From RHLJ01 sp965222205 (GTDB lineage: Bacteria; Bacteroidota; Rhodothermia; Balneolales; Balneolaceae), in NCBI GenBank assembly GCA_965222205.1, contig OZ244932.1, positions 3,628,595 to 3,692,594 of the forward strand: a DNA stretch of 64,000 nucleotides. The letters run 5' to 3'. Under the pieces are notes generated by a model. That model saw only the letters and a list, made by a program, of their open reading frames with translations, had not been told where the DNA came from and did not search any database. The position numbers and the translations under genes are program-made. Each line of letters starts with the position of its first letter. The first letter of the stretch is position 1. This document shows positions 17,700-26,712 of this stretch, in pieces.

Positions 17700-19844
17700 A
17701 TGAGTGAAATGTCAGAGCAAAAAGAAAAATGGGCGAAGAGCATAGAAAAAGGATTAAAAGACGAAAAAGCGGATTCGCTAAATCGAATGAGTCCCGAACG
17801 GGTGGAAATTCAGGCATTGTATGATGCCGAAGATCTTTCCAAAAGAGAAGTTAACCCCGGCTATCCCGGGCAGTTTCCATTTACCCGCGGACCTTATCCA
17901 AGCATGTACACCCAACGGCCCTGGACGATCCGCCAATACGCCGGATTTTCAACTGCGGAAGAATCCAATAAATTCTACCGCCAGGCGCTTGAAAAAGGAC
18001 AAAAGGGGCTAAGTGTAGCTTTTGACCTTGCAACTCATAGAGGATACGATTCTGACCATCCACGGGTAGTTGGTGATGTTGGTAAGGCTGGTGTGGCTAT
18101 CGACTCTGTGGAAGACATGAAGATTTTGTTCGATGGGATTCCTCTGGATAAAATGTCGGTTTCGATGACAATGAACGGAGCGGTGATCCCAGTTCTGGCT
18201 GCTTATATAGTTGCCGCAGAAGAGCAGGGTATATCACTGGAACAGCTTAGCGGGACTATTCAGAATGATATTCTCAAAGAGTTTATGGTGCGTAATACCT
18301 ATATCTATCCGCCACAGGAATCCATGAGGCTCGTATCGGATATAATTGCTTTTACCAGCGAGAACATGCCTCGTTTCAACTCGATTTCGATCTCAGGATA
18401 TCACATGCAGGAAGCCGGAGCGGATTCTGCATTAGAACTTGCATTCACTTTGGCGGATGGAGTCGAGTATGTAAAAACAGCCGTTCAAAGTGGCTTGGAT
18501 GTGGACGCTTTTGCACCCAGACTTTCTTTTTTCTTTGCTATAGGAATGAACTTTCTGATGGAGGTAAGCAAGTTGCGGGCAGCGCGAGCTTTGTGGGCAG
18601 AATTGATGAAAGAGCATTTCGATCCGAAGAATCCAAAATCAATGATGTTACGAACACATTGCCAAACTTCAGGCTGGTCGTTGACAGCTCAGGATCCGTT
18701 AAATAATGTGGTTCGCACTACCATTGAAGGAATGGCAGCAGTACTGGGAGGAACTCAATCACTCCATACCAATAGTTATGATGAAGCTATTTCACTTCCA
18801 ACCGAAACCTCATCCCGGATTGCAAGGAACACACAAACCATTATTCAGGAAGAAACGGATATTACCCACACGGTTGATCCTTTTGCAGGTTCTTATGCTG
18901 TGGAATCCATTACGCACGATTTAAAGGAAAGAGCTAAATCTATTATCAACGAAGTGATGGAAATGGGAGGGATGGCAAAAGCGATTGAGCAAGGGTATCC
19001 AAAAAGAAAAATTGAAGAAGCCGCAGCTCTCAAACAGGCCGGAATTGATAAAGGAGATATCACCATTGTTGGGGTGAACAAGTTTGTGAATGAAAAAGAA
19101 GATCCGGTTGAAATTCTGGATATTGATAATGCGGATGTACGAAATCGTCAGATCGAACGACTTGATTCCATCAAAGCCAAACGAGACAATACAGCAACTA
19201 AAGAGGCATTGGTCGCATTGACAGAAGCTGCAAAATCCGGTGAAGGTAATATTCTGGAATTGGCTGTGGAAGCAACCCGGCAGCGAGCTACTGTCGGAGA
19301 AATTTCAACGGCGCTGGAAGTAGCATGGGGAAGACATAAAGCCACCAATCAAACTATAAGTGGAGTGTACGAGAGCGTGTATAAAAACGACGAACACTAT
19401 AAAGAGATTAAATCTAAGATTGAGGCTTTTGCCGAGGAGGAAGGTCGCCGTCCAAGGATTCTGGTAGTAAAGATGGGACAGGATGGCCATGATCGGGGAG
19501 CTAAGATTGTTGCAACTGCTTTCGCTGATATGGGCTTTGATGTGGACGTTGGTCCATTGTTCTCTACTCCGGATGAAGCAGCCAAACAAGCCATCGAAAA
19601 TGATGTGCATGTAATTGGAGTCTCAACCCTTGCGGCAGGGCACAAAACATTGATTCCTGAGCTGATTAATATCCTGAAAAAGGAAGAAGTGGAGGATATG
19701 GTGATTGTGGCAGGCGGAGTGATTCCCGTTCAGGATTATGAGTTCCTGCATGGTAAAGGGGTTTCTGCTATTTTTGGTCCGGGCACGAATATTCCTAAAG
19801 CTGCATCGAAAGTGATAGATGAAATCAAAGCCAGGCGCAAATGA
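17700..19844 (+). CDS. scpA: Methylmalonyl-CoA mutase, single-chain type
   Basis: 714 residues, the full length of single-polypeptide mutases (ScpA/MutB/human MUT). Interconverts (R)-methylmalonyl-CoA and succinyl-CoA with adenosylcobalamin in the cytoplasm. The catalytic barrel covers residues about 30-560 (GYPGQFPFTRGPYPSMY; YAGFSTAEESN; SISGYHMQEAGA; RTHCQTSGWSLT). The C-terminal B12 domain has D595-G-H597-D-R-G600, the cobalt-binding DxHxxG, and later VAGGVIP and IFGPGTNI. The stop overlaps the ATG of meaB by four bases (ATGA), so the two are coupled. Relatives in the phylum often use two subunits; here one chain holds both parts, which fits a catalytically complete homodimer. Confidence 0.95.
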   Translation: MSEMSEQKEKWAKSIEKGLKDEKADSLNRMSPERVEIQALYDAEDLSKREVNPGYPGQFPFTRGPYPSMYTQRPWTIRQYAGFSTAEESNKFYRQALEKGQKGLSVAFDLATHRGYDSDHPRVVGDVGKAGVAIDSVEDMKILFDGIPLDKMSVSMTMNGAVIPVLAAYIVAAEEQGISLEQLSGTIQNDILKEFMVRNTYIYPPQESMRLVSDIIAFTSENMPRFNSISISGYHMQEAGADSALELAFTLADGVEYVKTAVQSGLDVDAFAPRLSFFFAIGMNFLMEVSKLRAARALWAELMKEHFDPKNPKSMMLRTHCQTSGWSLTAQDPLNNVVRTTIEGMAAVLGGTQSLHTNSYDEAISLPTETSSRIARNTQTIIQEETDITHTVDPFAGSYAVESITHDLKERAKSIINEVMEMGGMAKAIEQGYPKRKIEEAAALKQAGIDKGDITIVGVNKFVNEKEDPVEILDIDNADVRNRQIERLDSIKAKRDNTATKEALVALTEAAKSGEGNILELAVEATRQRATVGEISTALEVAWGRHKATNQTISGVYESVYKNDEHYKEIKSKIEAFAEEEGRRPRILVVKMGQDGHDRGAKIVATAFADMGFDVDVGPLFSTPDEAAKQAIENDVHVIGVSTLAAGHKTLIPELINILKKEEVEDMVIVAGGVIPVQDYEFLHGKGVSAIFGPGTNIPKAASKVIDEIKARRK

Positions 19845-20809
19845 CAGTTGAAGAGTTAGCCCGGGGCATCAAAAAAGGGAAGCGGCGGCATCTGGCCAAA
19901 GCCATCACTCTGACCGAAAGTAGCAGAGATAAAGATCAGGACGAAGCCCGGCAATTGCTCGAATTACTGAATGGAAGCTATAATACTATCCGCATTGGCA
20001 TATCAGGAGTTCCGGGAGTAGGGAAAAGTACTTTTATAGAAGCTTTAGGGAATCTATTGATTGATCAGGGTCATAAAGTTGCGGTGTTGGCAGTAGACCC
20101 AAGCAGTCCTTCATCCGGAGGAAGTATTCTGGGGGATAAAACCCGGATGGAAACGCTGGCTAACAATGAAGATGCTTTTATCCGGCCTTCGCCAACAGCG
20201 GGAACACTTGGCGGAGTAGCTAAACGAACCCGAGAATCAATGTTACTCTGTGAGGCTGCGGGATATGATGTAATTCTGATTGAAACGGTTGGTGTGGGAC
20301 AAAGTGAATTTGAAGTGGCTTCGATGGTAGACTGTTTTCTTGTGATGATGTTGCCTGGTGCCGGAGATTCGCTGCAAGGCATTAAGCGGGGAATTCTGGA
20401 AATCACAGATATTCTGGTGGTAAATAAAGCGGATGGTGATCAGGAGCGTCTTGCCCATAAAGCAAGGGATGAATACGAACAGACTTTTCATCTGCTTCAG
20501 CCAAAATATGAAGGAATTGGAGTAGAATTTTTAGCAATGAGTGCCCTGGAACAAAAAGGGATTAGTAAGGTTTGGGATGCGGTTGAAGAGTTTATTTCTT
20601 CATTAAAAAAGAAAGGGCTTTTCGACAAAATCAGGGAGAACCAGAATTTGAACTGGTTTAAAAGGTTGGCAGAGGATGCCGTGTTGAAACGTTTGTGGAA
20701 CCTATCTGAGAACCGTAAGACAGCAAGAGAATTAGAAGAAAAAATCTTGAGAAATGAAATTTCGCCATCGTTGGCAGCTACTCAAATGATCAAAAAATTA
20801 ACAAAATAA
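19841..20809 (+). CDS. meaB: Methylmalonyl-CoA mutase-associated GTPase MeaB
   Basis: 322 residues, a G3E-family P-loop GTPase that gates cofactor loading and protects the mutase from inactivation. Visible are the P-loop GVPGVGKS (56-63), the AVDPSSPSSGGSILGDKTRM stretch read in its parts 'DPSSP' and 'GDKTRM', ETVGVGQSE (switch region) and NKADGD (base recognition, NKxD). The N-terminal helix bundle (GIKKGKRRHLAKAITLTES) and the C-terminal helices for dimerisation are both there. ATGA overlap with the mutase gene supports one transcript. A weak hairpin follows the stop. Confidence 0.95.
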   Translation: MTVEELARGIKKGKRRHLAKAITLTESSRDKDQDEARQLLELLNGSYNTIRIGISGVPGVGKSTFIEALGNLLIDQGHKVAVLAVDPSSPSSGGSILGDKTRMETLANNEDAFIRPSPTAGTLGGVAKRTRESMLLCEAAGYDVILIETVGVGQSEFEVASMVDCFLVMMLPGAGDSLQGIKRGILEITDILVVNKADGDQERLAHKARDEYEQTFHLLQPKYEGIGVEFLAMSALEQKGISKVWDAVEEFISSLKKKGLFDKIRENQNLNWFKRLAEDAVLKRLWNLSENRKTARELEEKILRNEISPSLAATQMIKKLTK

Positions 20810-20813
20810 GTTA

Positions 20814-20848
20814 CTAAAGAACTAATCTTAAAGGCTTAGGTTCTTTAG
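20814..20848 (+). terminator. Possible terminator after meaB
   Basis: CTAAAGAACTA (20814-20824) can pair with TAGGTTCTTTAG (20837-20848) with one bulged G, loop of 12. The region that follows is T-rich but has no long T-run, so this is only a likely end of the mutase transcript. Confidence 0.4.
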
Positions 20849-20956
20849 GATATTTGCTTTTAAACTATAGCGTTCTTAAAAAGATGGGATATTAAAAAAG
20901 TTACTTTTTAGTAGTAAAAAAGCGCTTACAGTTGTATATTTTTCTCCCGTTAAACC

Positions 20957-22138
20957 ATGAATGAAAAAGAAAAAATGAACCAGGTTGAGCACATACATCC
21001 TCCATTGAATCAATTATCGGAGGATGAGCAAATGCTTAAAGAGGCTGCTGCAGATTTTGCCAATAGCTCTATTGCACCCCTTGTCCATGAAATGGACGAA
21101 AATGCAAAACTTGATAGTGGTTTGATTAAAGAATTTTTTGAAATGGGGCTAATGGGAATTGAGATCCCTGAGCGCTATTCAGGTGCCGGTGGTTCATTCA
21201 TGATGTCCATTGTGGCTATTGAGCAAATCTCCAGAGTGGATGGCTCTGTGGGTGTATTTATGGATGTTCAGAATACCCTGGTAAATAATGCTTTTATCCG
21301 GTATGGCTCTGAAGATCTTAAAGAACGATTTCTCCCCCAGTTAGCTACTGAAAAAGTAGGTGCATATTGCTTGTCAGAAGCTGGATCAGGAAGTGATGCT
21401 TTCGCACTCAAAACTAGCGCAAAAGAAACCGAAAACCATTTTGTGTTAAATGGCTCTAAACTTTGGATTACGAACGCTAATGAAGCAGATATTTTCATTG
21501 TTTTCGCTAATGTTAATCCTGAACTGGGATATAAAGGTATTACCGCATTTGTGGTAGAACGAGGGATGGAAGGATTTTCAGTTTCTAAGAAAGAAAACAA
21601 ACTGGGGATAAGAGCGAGCTCAACCTGCGAAATTTTATTCGAAGACTGTAAAGTGCCTAAAGAAAATATTCTTGGTGAATATGGTAAAGGCTATAAAGTA
21701 GCTATCGAAACATTAAATGAAGGGCGTATTGGAATTGGTGCTCAAATGATAGGCATTGCTCAGGGTGCTTTCGATGCTGCACTGGGCTATGTGAAAGAGC
21801 GCAAACAATTCGGGAAAGCTATTTCTGATTTTCAAGGAGTTCAATTTCAGCTTTCAAGGATGGCTACCGATATCGAAACGGCCCGTTTACTGGTATATAA
21901 TGCCGGAAGAATGAAAGAAGCGGGACAGCAATTCCTCAAAGAGGCCGCAATGGCAAAATTTTATTCTTCTGAAGTTGCAGAACGAGTGTCATCAATGGCG
22001 GTAGACCTTTTTGGAGGTTATGGCTACGTTAAAGAATATCCTGTCGAAAAATTTTACCGTGATGCAAAGATCGGTAAAATTTACGAGGGTACAACGAACA
22101 TGCAGCTGAGCACTATTGCGAAGCTGCTACTTCGATGA
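20957..22138 (+). CDS. Acyl-CoA dehydrogenase, short/branched-chain type
   Basis: 393 residues. Oxidises acyl-CoA to 2-enoyl-CoA with FAD and passes electrons to ETF. Helical N-domain to about residue 130, beta domain with the first signature CLSEAGSGSDAF and LNGSKLWITNA, then the C-terminal helical domain with FGKAISDFQGVQFQL, FGGYGYVKEYPVEK and YEGTTNMQL. The Glu of YEGT is at the position of the catalytic base of short-chain and branched-chain enzymes. With methylmalonyl-CoA mutase next door, a role in valine/isoleucine or odd-chain fatty acid breakdown is plausible, but this is inference from the neighbourhood. Ends at a strong terminator. Confidence 0.92.
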   Translation: MNEKEKMNQVEHIHPPLNQLSEDEQMLKEAAADFANSSIAPLVHEMDENAKLDSGLIKEFFEMGLMGIEIPERYSGAGGSFMMSIVAIEQISRVDGSVGVFMDVQNTLVNNAFIRYGSEDLKERFLPQLATEKVGAYCLSEAGSGSDAFALKTSAKETENHFVLNGSKLWITNANEADIFIVFANVNPELGYKGITAFVVERGMEGFSVSKKENKLGIRASSTCEILFEDCKVPKENILGEYGKGYKVAIETLNEGRIGIGAQMIGIAQGAFDAALGYVKERKQFGKAISDFQGVQFQLSRMATDIETARLLVYNAGRMKEAGQQFLKEAAMAKFYSSEVAERVSSMAVDLFGGYGYVKEYPVEKFYRDAKIGKIYEGTTNMQLSTIAKLLLR

Positions 22139-22148
22139 GTGAGTGAGG

Positions 22149-22180
22149 AAGGGGGAGTTTCGGCTCCCCCTTTTTATTTT
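22149..22180 (+). terminator. Rho-independent terminator after acyl-CoA dehydrogenase
   Basis: A perfect 9-bp stem (AAGGGGGAG at 22149-22157, CTCCCCCTT at 22164-22172, loop TTTCGG) is followed by a T-rich tail. It overlaps the stop codon of the convergent minus-strand gene; the minus side lacks a T-run. Confidence 0.85.
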
Positions 22181-22905
22181 GCACACCTGAAACCAATATC
22201 GGTTGCTCTCACATCCCGTAAAGTACCAGTTCGCCAATAGGTCCGGGTTGTTGATTTCTCCTCCCCAAAACTTCCGCCACGGATTATTCTAATCCCATCA
22301 TTTTTGTGATCGTGAAGAAGGTCGGGCATACTGTAGAATTGATAAAATTCGTCTACCCATTCAAACACATTACCACTCATGTCGTAAAGTCCGAGGTCAT
22401 TAGGTTTGCGTTTCCCTACCTTGTACGAGAAGTAGATATTATCACTTCTTGTAATCGCGAATTCCCGCAAAGAATCAACTTTCGAAGTGCCTGAATAAAG
22501 ATGTTTTTTTCCTCCGGAACGAGCTGCATACTCCCATTCAGATTCTGATGGAAGTCGATATCCAAGGCTTTTACAAAAGGCCACTGCTTCATCCCAGGTT
22601 ACATTTACAACCGCTCGTTCGCCTCTGCCATAACCTTGATCTTCCGGTAAGTCTTTACCCGTTGAGATAGCAAAAGCATCGTATTCGGAAAAAGTGACTT
22701 CATGCCTTCCTATATAAAATGATGGAATTTTCACTTCATGGACTGGAAGGGCATCTGAATTTTCTTGCTCAAAAACATCTCCAAAAATAAAACTACCGCC
22801 CTCTACAAACACCATCTCCGGGGCATAAGGTTTCTTTTTTTGCTTAAAAAGCATACATGATGCCAGAAAAGAAGAGCAAATAAAAGTAAGAAAAACTATC
22901 CTCAT
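22174..22905 (-). CDS. SUMF1/FGE-fold lipoprotein, probably non-catalytic
   Basis: 243 residues with a lipoprotein signal (MRIVFLTFICSSFLASC). The rest is one formylglycine-generating-enzyme-like (FGE-sulfatase, PF03781) domain: MVFVEGGSFIFGD, HEVKIPSFYIGRHEVTFSEYD in part, VNVTWDEAVAFCKSLGYRLPSESEWEYAAR, YDMSGNVFEWVDE and IRGGSF...GFRC. True FGEs have two copper-binding cysteines just before the final GFRC; here the matching stretch (TYWRTGTLRDVRATD) has none, so it is unlikely to make formylglycine. T9SS GldK/PorK proteins carry this fold too but are longer. Exact role unknown; likely a periplasmic or surface scaffold. Confidence 0.8.
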   Translation of the reverse strand: MRIVFLTFICSSFLASCMLFKQKKKPYAPEMVFVEGGSFIFGDVFEQENSDALPVHEVKIPSFYIGRHEVTFSEYDAFAISTGKDLPEDQGYGRGERAVVNVTWDEAVAFCKSLGYRLPSESEWEYAARSGGKKHLYSGTSKVDSLREFAITRSDNIYFSYKVGKRKPNDLGLYDMSGNVFEWVDEFYQFYSMPDLLHDHKNDGIRIIRGGSFGEEKSTTRTYWRTGTLRDVRATDIGFRCAK

Positions 22906-22911
22906 TGATAC

Positions 22912-22931
22912 AATACTAATTAAATAGTATT
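22912..22931. promoter_or_regulatory. Palindrome between divergent genes
   Basis: AATACTA (22912-22918) and TAGTATT (22925-22931) form an inverted repeat six bases apart in the gap shared by the SUMF1-like gene and the PAS gene. It could be an operator for either; I cannot assign a binding protein. Confidence 0.25.
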
Positions 22932-23031
22932 AGAATAATATATTTTCCTGTTAAATGGAATGATGTGGGAGAAGTATAAGTTTTGTACATGTTAGTTAAG
23001 CAACTTAGAATATCTAAGTAGTTGAAAATAA

Positions 23032-23913
23032 ATGAGTAGATTAGACGCACAGATTCTGGAACAATTAAAAAAATATTCGAAAGACGATGCTTCATTTGAA
23101 AAGCTGGAAGAACTCTTTGGAAAAATGTACGCATCGCACGAGCAATTAAGAGAGCAGCTCGAACTTCTTGAAAGCGCAATCAGAAACGACTACGATTCAA
23201 TTCTTATCACTGAATTGAATCTGGAAAAACCGGGTCCTAAAATCGTTTATGTGAATGACGGATTTACTAAAATGACTGGTTATACCCCTGAAGAAGTAAT
23301 CGGGAAGACACCAAGAATTCTACAAGGGCCTAAAACAGATCGGGCTATATTGGATCGTTTAAAAAGACGATTGATAGAAGGACAAGCGTTCTTTGGGCAT
23401 AGTATTAATTATCGGAAAGACGGAACCGAATTTATAAATCAATGGGATATTCACCCTTTATTTAATTCTGAAGGTGAGGTAACTCATTGGGTTTCTTACC
23501 AACGGGATGTAACAGAAAAGAAGGAAACAGCGAAAGCAATTTTCAACACCGATTTTGACGAATTACTTAAAAGAACGGAAGAATTCACCTTGAAGTTTTC
23601 GAAAGATGAAACAGGTGAGCGTATCCAGTGTAAATATCTGACGGAAGGTTTTGAAGATCTGACGGGTTTAAATAAAGCAATTGTATTTGATTCTGGTCTT
23701 GATGCCGTACTCCACAAAGAAGATGTTGAACCTGTGCTTGCAGCATTAAGGAGAGCGTTTTCCGGAGAATCATCCACCGAGTATTGCAGGTATAAGACCT
23801 CAGACGGGTCGTTTGTTTCTGTACTTCAGTCATTTAAGCCCGTAATGGACGAAAATGGAAATACTGTTGAAAATGTGAAATCCGTTGCAAAACTGGAATT
23901 GAAAGAGAGCTGA
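23032..23913 (+). CDS. Double-PAS sensory protein without output domain
   Basis: 293 residues. An N-terminal coiled stretch (residues 1-50) leads into a first PAS domain, about 50-165 (IVYVNDGFTKMTGYTPEEVIGK, RILQGPKTD, NYRKDGTEF, GEVTHWVSYQRDVTEKK). A second, looser PAS domain runs from 175 to 290 (FEDLTGLNKAIVFD, EYCRYKTSDGSFV). The first is LOV-like in sequence but has GKTPRILQG, so the flavin-reactive Cys of GxNCRFLQ is missing; I do not expect photochemistry. No kinase, GGDEF or HTH domain is present, so it must act by protein contact. A strong terminator sits 27 bases after the stop. Confidence 0.8.
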   Translation: MSRLDAQILEQLKKYSKDDASFEKLEELFGKMYASHEQLREQLELLESAIRNDYDSILITELNLEKPGPKIVYVNDGFTKMTGYTPEEVIGKTPRILQGPKTDRAILDRLKRRLIEGQAFFGHSINYRKDGTEFINQWDIHPLFNSEGEVTHWVSYQRDVTEKKETAKAIFNTDFDELLKRTEEFTLKFSKDETGERIQCKYLTEGFEDLTGLNKAIVFDSGLDAVLHKEDVEPVLAALRRAFSGESSTEYCRYKTSDGSFVSVLQSFKPVMDENGNTVENVKSVAKLELKES

Positions 23914-23940
23914 TCTAAAATTAAATTTCTCTCTGCAACA

Positions 23941-23967
23941 AAGCCTGCCTAATGCAGGCTTTTTTTA
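23941..23967 (+). terminator. Rho-independent terminator after the PAS gene
   Basis: AAGCCTGC (23941-23948) pairs with GCAGGCTT (23954-23961), loop CTAAT, followed by seven T's. The loop contains an in-frame ATG at 23952 upstream of sufE, which is therefore not the real start of that gene. Confidence 0.88.
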
Positions 23968-23999
23968 TAAGTGCAGTATGTTATTGCTTATATTTGAAT

Positions 24000-24425
24000 A
24001 TGGAAATTGAAGAATTGCAGGAACGAATAGTTAAAGAATTCAATCTTTTTGAGGATTGGACTGAAAAGTATAAACACATTATAAAACTAGGTACTAAGCT
24101 TGAGACATTACCCGACGAGGATCATGTAGAGGAAAATCTGGTAAAAGGATGTCAAAGCCAGGTTTGGTTAACAGCTTCTCTTGAGGGCGATAAAGTTATT
24201 TTTAAAGCCGATAGCGATGCCGCTATTACCAAAGGACTTGTTTCTTTAATGGTTCGATTTTATTCGGGACAAACACCAGATACTATTATTAATACAAACC
24301 CGGATTTTATAAGCAAGATTGGAATGGCTCAACACTTATCACCTACCAGAGCCAACGGATTGGCGTCTATGGTAAAGCAGATGAAAATTTACGCGATGGC
24401 ATTTAAAAGTAAATTAGCAACTTAA
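24000..24425 (+). CDS. sufE: SufE family sulfur acceptor
   Basis: 141 residues from ATG 24000; the ATG at 23952 lies in a terminator loop and is rejected. SufE takes the persulfide sulfur from SufS and hands it to the Fe-S scaffold. The active-site Cys51 is in LVKGCQSQVWL, the family's signature position, and the rest (ITKGLVSLMVRFYSGQTP; LSPTRANGLASMVKQMK) matches SufE/CsdE well. No other suf gene is close. Short, alone, with its own unmarked promoter between the terminator and the start. Confidence 0.93.
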   Translation: MEIEELQERIVKEFNLFEDWTEKYKHIIKLGTKLETLPDEDHVEENLVKGCQSQVWLTASLEGDKVIFKADSDAAITKGLVSLMVRFYSGQTPDTIINTNPDFISKIGMAQHLSPTRANGLASMVKQMKIYAMAFKSKLAT

Positions 24426-24474
24426 GTTTGTGAAATAAATTTTTAATGCCTTATTTCTTCTTTATTTAAATGAA

Positions 24475-26304
24475 ATGGGAAAGAAATTTTCACTTACCGG
24501 AATAGGAGACGTAAAAAAGAAGGCCAAATCTTTTAAGCAATCTATTGACGAGAATAAAGACCCTGGCATTAAAATATTAACCAGAGTTTCGGTTTTTTTA
24601 GTTCTGGTTTGTATTCTTTTTCTAATCCCCTTTCATTTTAATGATTCGGTTTCAGTTACCTGGTTCTTTTTATCTGAAGCAATTGCCTTTGCTCTCATTC
24701 CCATACTCGCGAAACAGGGTTTCGTAAATACAGCCAAAATGCTTCATATTGCCTATATAGATATAGGTATTGTGATACTGAGTTCAATCTTTGGTAGCGA
24801 CGCGATGATTCAGGCTTTCTTTATCCCGGCAATGGGACTTTCGATACTACTGTTTGATAAAAAGGAAATTCATCTCAGGAACTTGTCCATATTTATGTCG
24901 GTAGTATCATACTTCATTCTTGACTATATCATTTTCGACCAACTCTACTTTTCTGAGGAAGGTTTTTCGGTGATAAGATGGAGTGTACTTACCGCTGCTT
25001 TCGTAACCACATGGCTAATTTTTAATACATTTTCGGAATTCAAAGAAGAGGCGGAAATAAAAACTAAAAAGCTTCTGGAAAATGAAAAGGAACTCAATAA
25101 AGAGTTGAGCTTCAACCAAAACCGGCTTCAGAAAAATATTCAGGAACTTGAGGAAGCTCGTAATGCCCTGGAACATAGTACCAAGGCGAAGTCAGAATTT
25201 CTCGCGACTATGAGTCATGAAATAAGAACGCCTATGAATGCGATTATGGGAATGACTCATTTACTGCAAAAAGACAATCCGCGGGAAGACCAACTGGAGG
25301 CTTTGAGCATTCTCGATTTTTCAGGGAAAACACTGCTAACACTTATCGACGATGTGCTCGATTTTTCCAAAATTGAAGCTGGAAGGCTTGAAGTAGAACG
25401 CATAGAGTTTGAGCTTCAAAAGTTGACTGGAACCATTATGGAAAGTTTTAAAGTGATGGCCAGGAATAAAGGGCTGGAGCTCAAAAGCACTATTGAGGAA
25501 GGTATACAGAACTCTTTAATCGGCGATCCGGCAAGACTAACTCAGATTTTAAATAACCTGCTCAGCAACGCGCTTAAATTCACAGAGGAAGGTGAGGTCG
25601 AGCTTTTAATAAGTCAAACCAACGAATGGGAGAAAAAAGTAAGATTAGAGTTTGCCATTTCTGATACAGGCATTGGTATTCCAAAGGAGCGAATAGAAAA
25701 CATTTTCGAAAGTTTTACCCAGGCCAGTGGCAGTACCAAAAGGCTGTATGGAGGAACTGGTTTAGGACTTACAATAAGTAAACAACTTACCGAGCTACAG
25801 GGTGGAGAACTTTGGGTAGATAGTGAAGATGGCAAAGGAAGTACTTTTTATATCGGGATGGAGTTTGGGAAAGGAGAAGGCACAAGTACATCAGATGCTT
25901 TTGAATCAGCTGAGAGCTCAAGGTTGATACTTAAAGGGAAAAAGATTTTGCTTGCCGAAGATAATGTGGTAAATCAAAAAGTGATGAAAAGATTTCTGGA
26001 GAGATGGGAAGTGGAAATGACTATAGTTGAAAATGGAATTGAGGTTTTAGAAGCACTGAAAAAATCGAGGTATGACGTGATCCTAATGGATCTACAAATG
26101 CCGAAAATGGATGGATATGAAGCTACAAAAGCAATCAGGACATTGAGTGATCCAAGTAAGCGTGAAACTCCTATCGTTGCTCTTACTGCCGCCGCTTTGC
26201 AAGAAGTAAAAGAAAAAGTGTTTGCAAGCGGAATGAATGATTTTGTTACGAAGCCGTTTAATCCTACCGAACTACAGCAGAAATTAGCCGAACTTATCAA
26301 ATAA
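24475..26304 (+). CDS. Membrane-bound hybrid histidine kinase with receiver
   Basis: 609 residues. About six membrane helices occupy residues 35-185 with little periplasmic sequence between them, so it probably senses through the membrane. A coiled coil (190-235) leads to HisKA with the phospho-acceptor His in FLATMSHEIRTPMNAIMG and to the ATPase domain (NNLLSNALKFT, DTGIGIP, GGTGLGL). After a linker a receiver domain begins at ILLAEDN, with the phospho-Asp in VILMDLQMPKMDG and a late KPF. No separate response regulator or DNA-binding domain adjoins it, so the output partner is elsewhere. Confidence 0.92.
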   Translation: MGKKFSLTGIGDVKKKAKSFKQSIDENKDPGIKILTRVSVFLVLVCILFLIPFHFNDSVSVTWFFLSEAIAFALIPILAKQGFVNTAKMLHIAYIDIGIVILSSIFGSDAMIQAFFIPAMGLSILLFDKKEIHLRNLSIFMSVVSYFILDYIIFDQLYFSEEGFSVIRWSVLTAAFVTTWLIFNTFSEFKEEAEIKTKKLLENEKELNKELSFNQNRLQKNIQELEEARNALEHSTKAKSEFLATMSHEIRTPMNAIMGMTHLLQKDNPREDQLEALSILDFSGKTLLTLIDDVLDFSKIEAGRLEVERIEFELQKLTGTIMESFKVMARNKGLELKSTIEEGIQNSLIGDPARLTQILNNLLSNALKFTEEGEVELLISQTNEWEKKVRLEFAISDTGIGIPKERIENIFESFTQASGSTKRLYGGTGLGLTISKQLTELQGGELWVDSEDGKGSTFYIGMEFGKGEGTSTSDAFESAESSRLILKGKKILLAEDNVVNQKVMKRFLERWEVEMTIVENGIEVLEALKKSRYDVILMDLQMPKMDGYEATKAIRTLSDPSKRETPIVALTAAALQEVKEKVFASGMNDFVTKPFNPTELQQKLAELIK

Positions 26305-26376
26305 CAGAATTTGTCCCGGGTTGAGGTCCTTATTTGTTATTTAGGTGAACATCAATCAATAATAAATGGAGATACC

Positions 26377-26712
26377 ATGAATAAGTATATGTTAATTTTA
26401 TTCGAAAGTGATAACACCTATACTGATTTCTCGCCGGAGGACATGCAAAAAGAAATTGCGGTACATGGAGAGTGGATTCAACAGCTGGGAGAACATTACG
26501 ACTCGGGAGAGCCACTTCATCAGCACGCAAAAAGCATTAACGGAAAAGATAAAGTCGTAACAGATGGACCTTATATAGAGTCCAAAGAATTAGTGAGTGG
26601 TTTTTATATAATTAATGCGAATAGTTTAGAAGAAGCTACTGAACTCGCAAAAGGATGCCCGGTGCTTCGGCTTGGTGGAAAAGTAGAAGTACGGGAAGTC
26701 ATGAAAATGTAA
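26377..26712 (+). CDS. YCII/DGPF-domain protein
   Basis: 111 residues from ATG 26377, with GGAG seven bases upstream; a TTG at 26311 would add an unconserved leader. A YCII-related (DGPF) fold: MNKYMLILFES at the start, then VVTDGPYIESKELVSGFYII (the DGPF motif reads DGPY) and CPVLRLGGKVEVREV. Proteins of this family lie next to ECF42 sigma factors, and here the sigma gene starts the base after the stop. Their enzymatic role is not settled; the fold binds small molecules through a conserved His-Asp pair. Confidence 0.85.
   Translation: MNKYMLILFESDNTYTDFSPEDMQKEIAVHGEWIQQLGEHYDSGEPLHQHAKSINGKDKVVTDGPYIESKELVSGFYIINANSLEEATELAKGCPVLRLGGKVEVREVMKM

Noticed and set aside
22174..22905. GldK/PorK of type IX secretion
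   Set aside because: Too short, and no gldL, gldM or gldN follows.
23170..23510. LOV photoreceptor domain
   Set aside because: The reactive Cys of the GxNCRFLQG motif is absent.
23952..23999. ATG at 23952 as start of sufE
   Set aside because: It lies in the loop of a strong terminator; the conserved SufE N-terminus begins at 24000.
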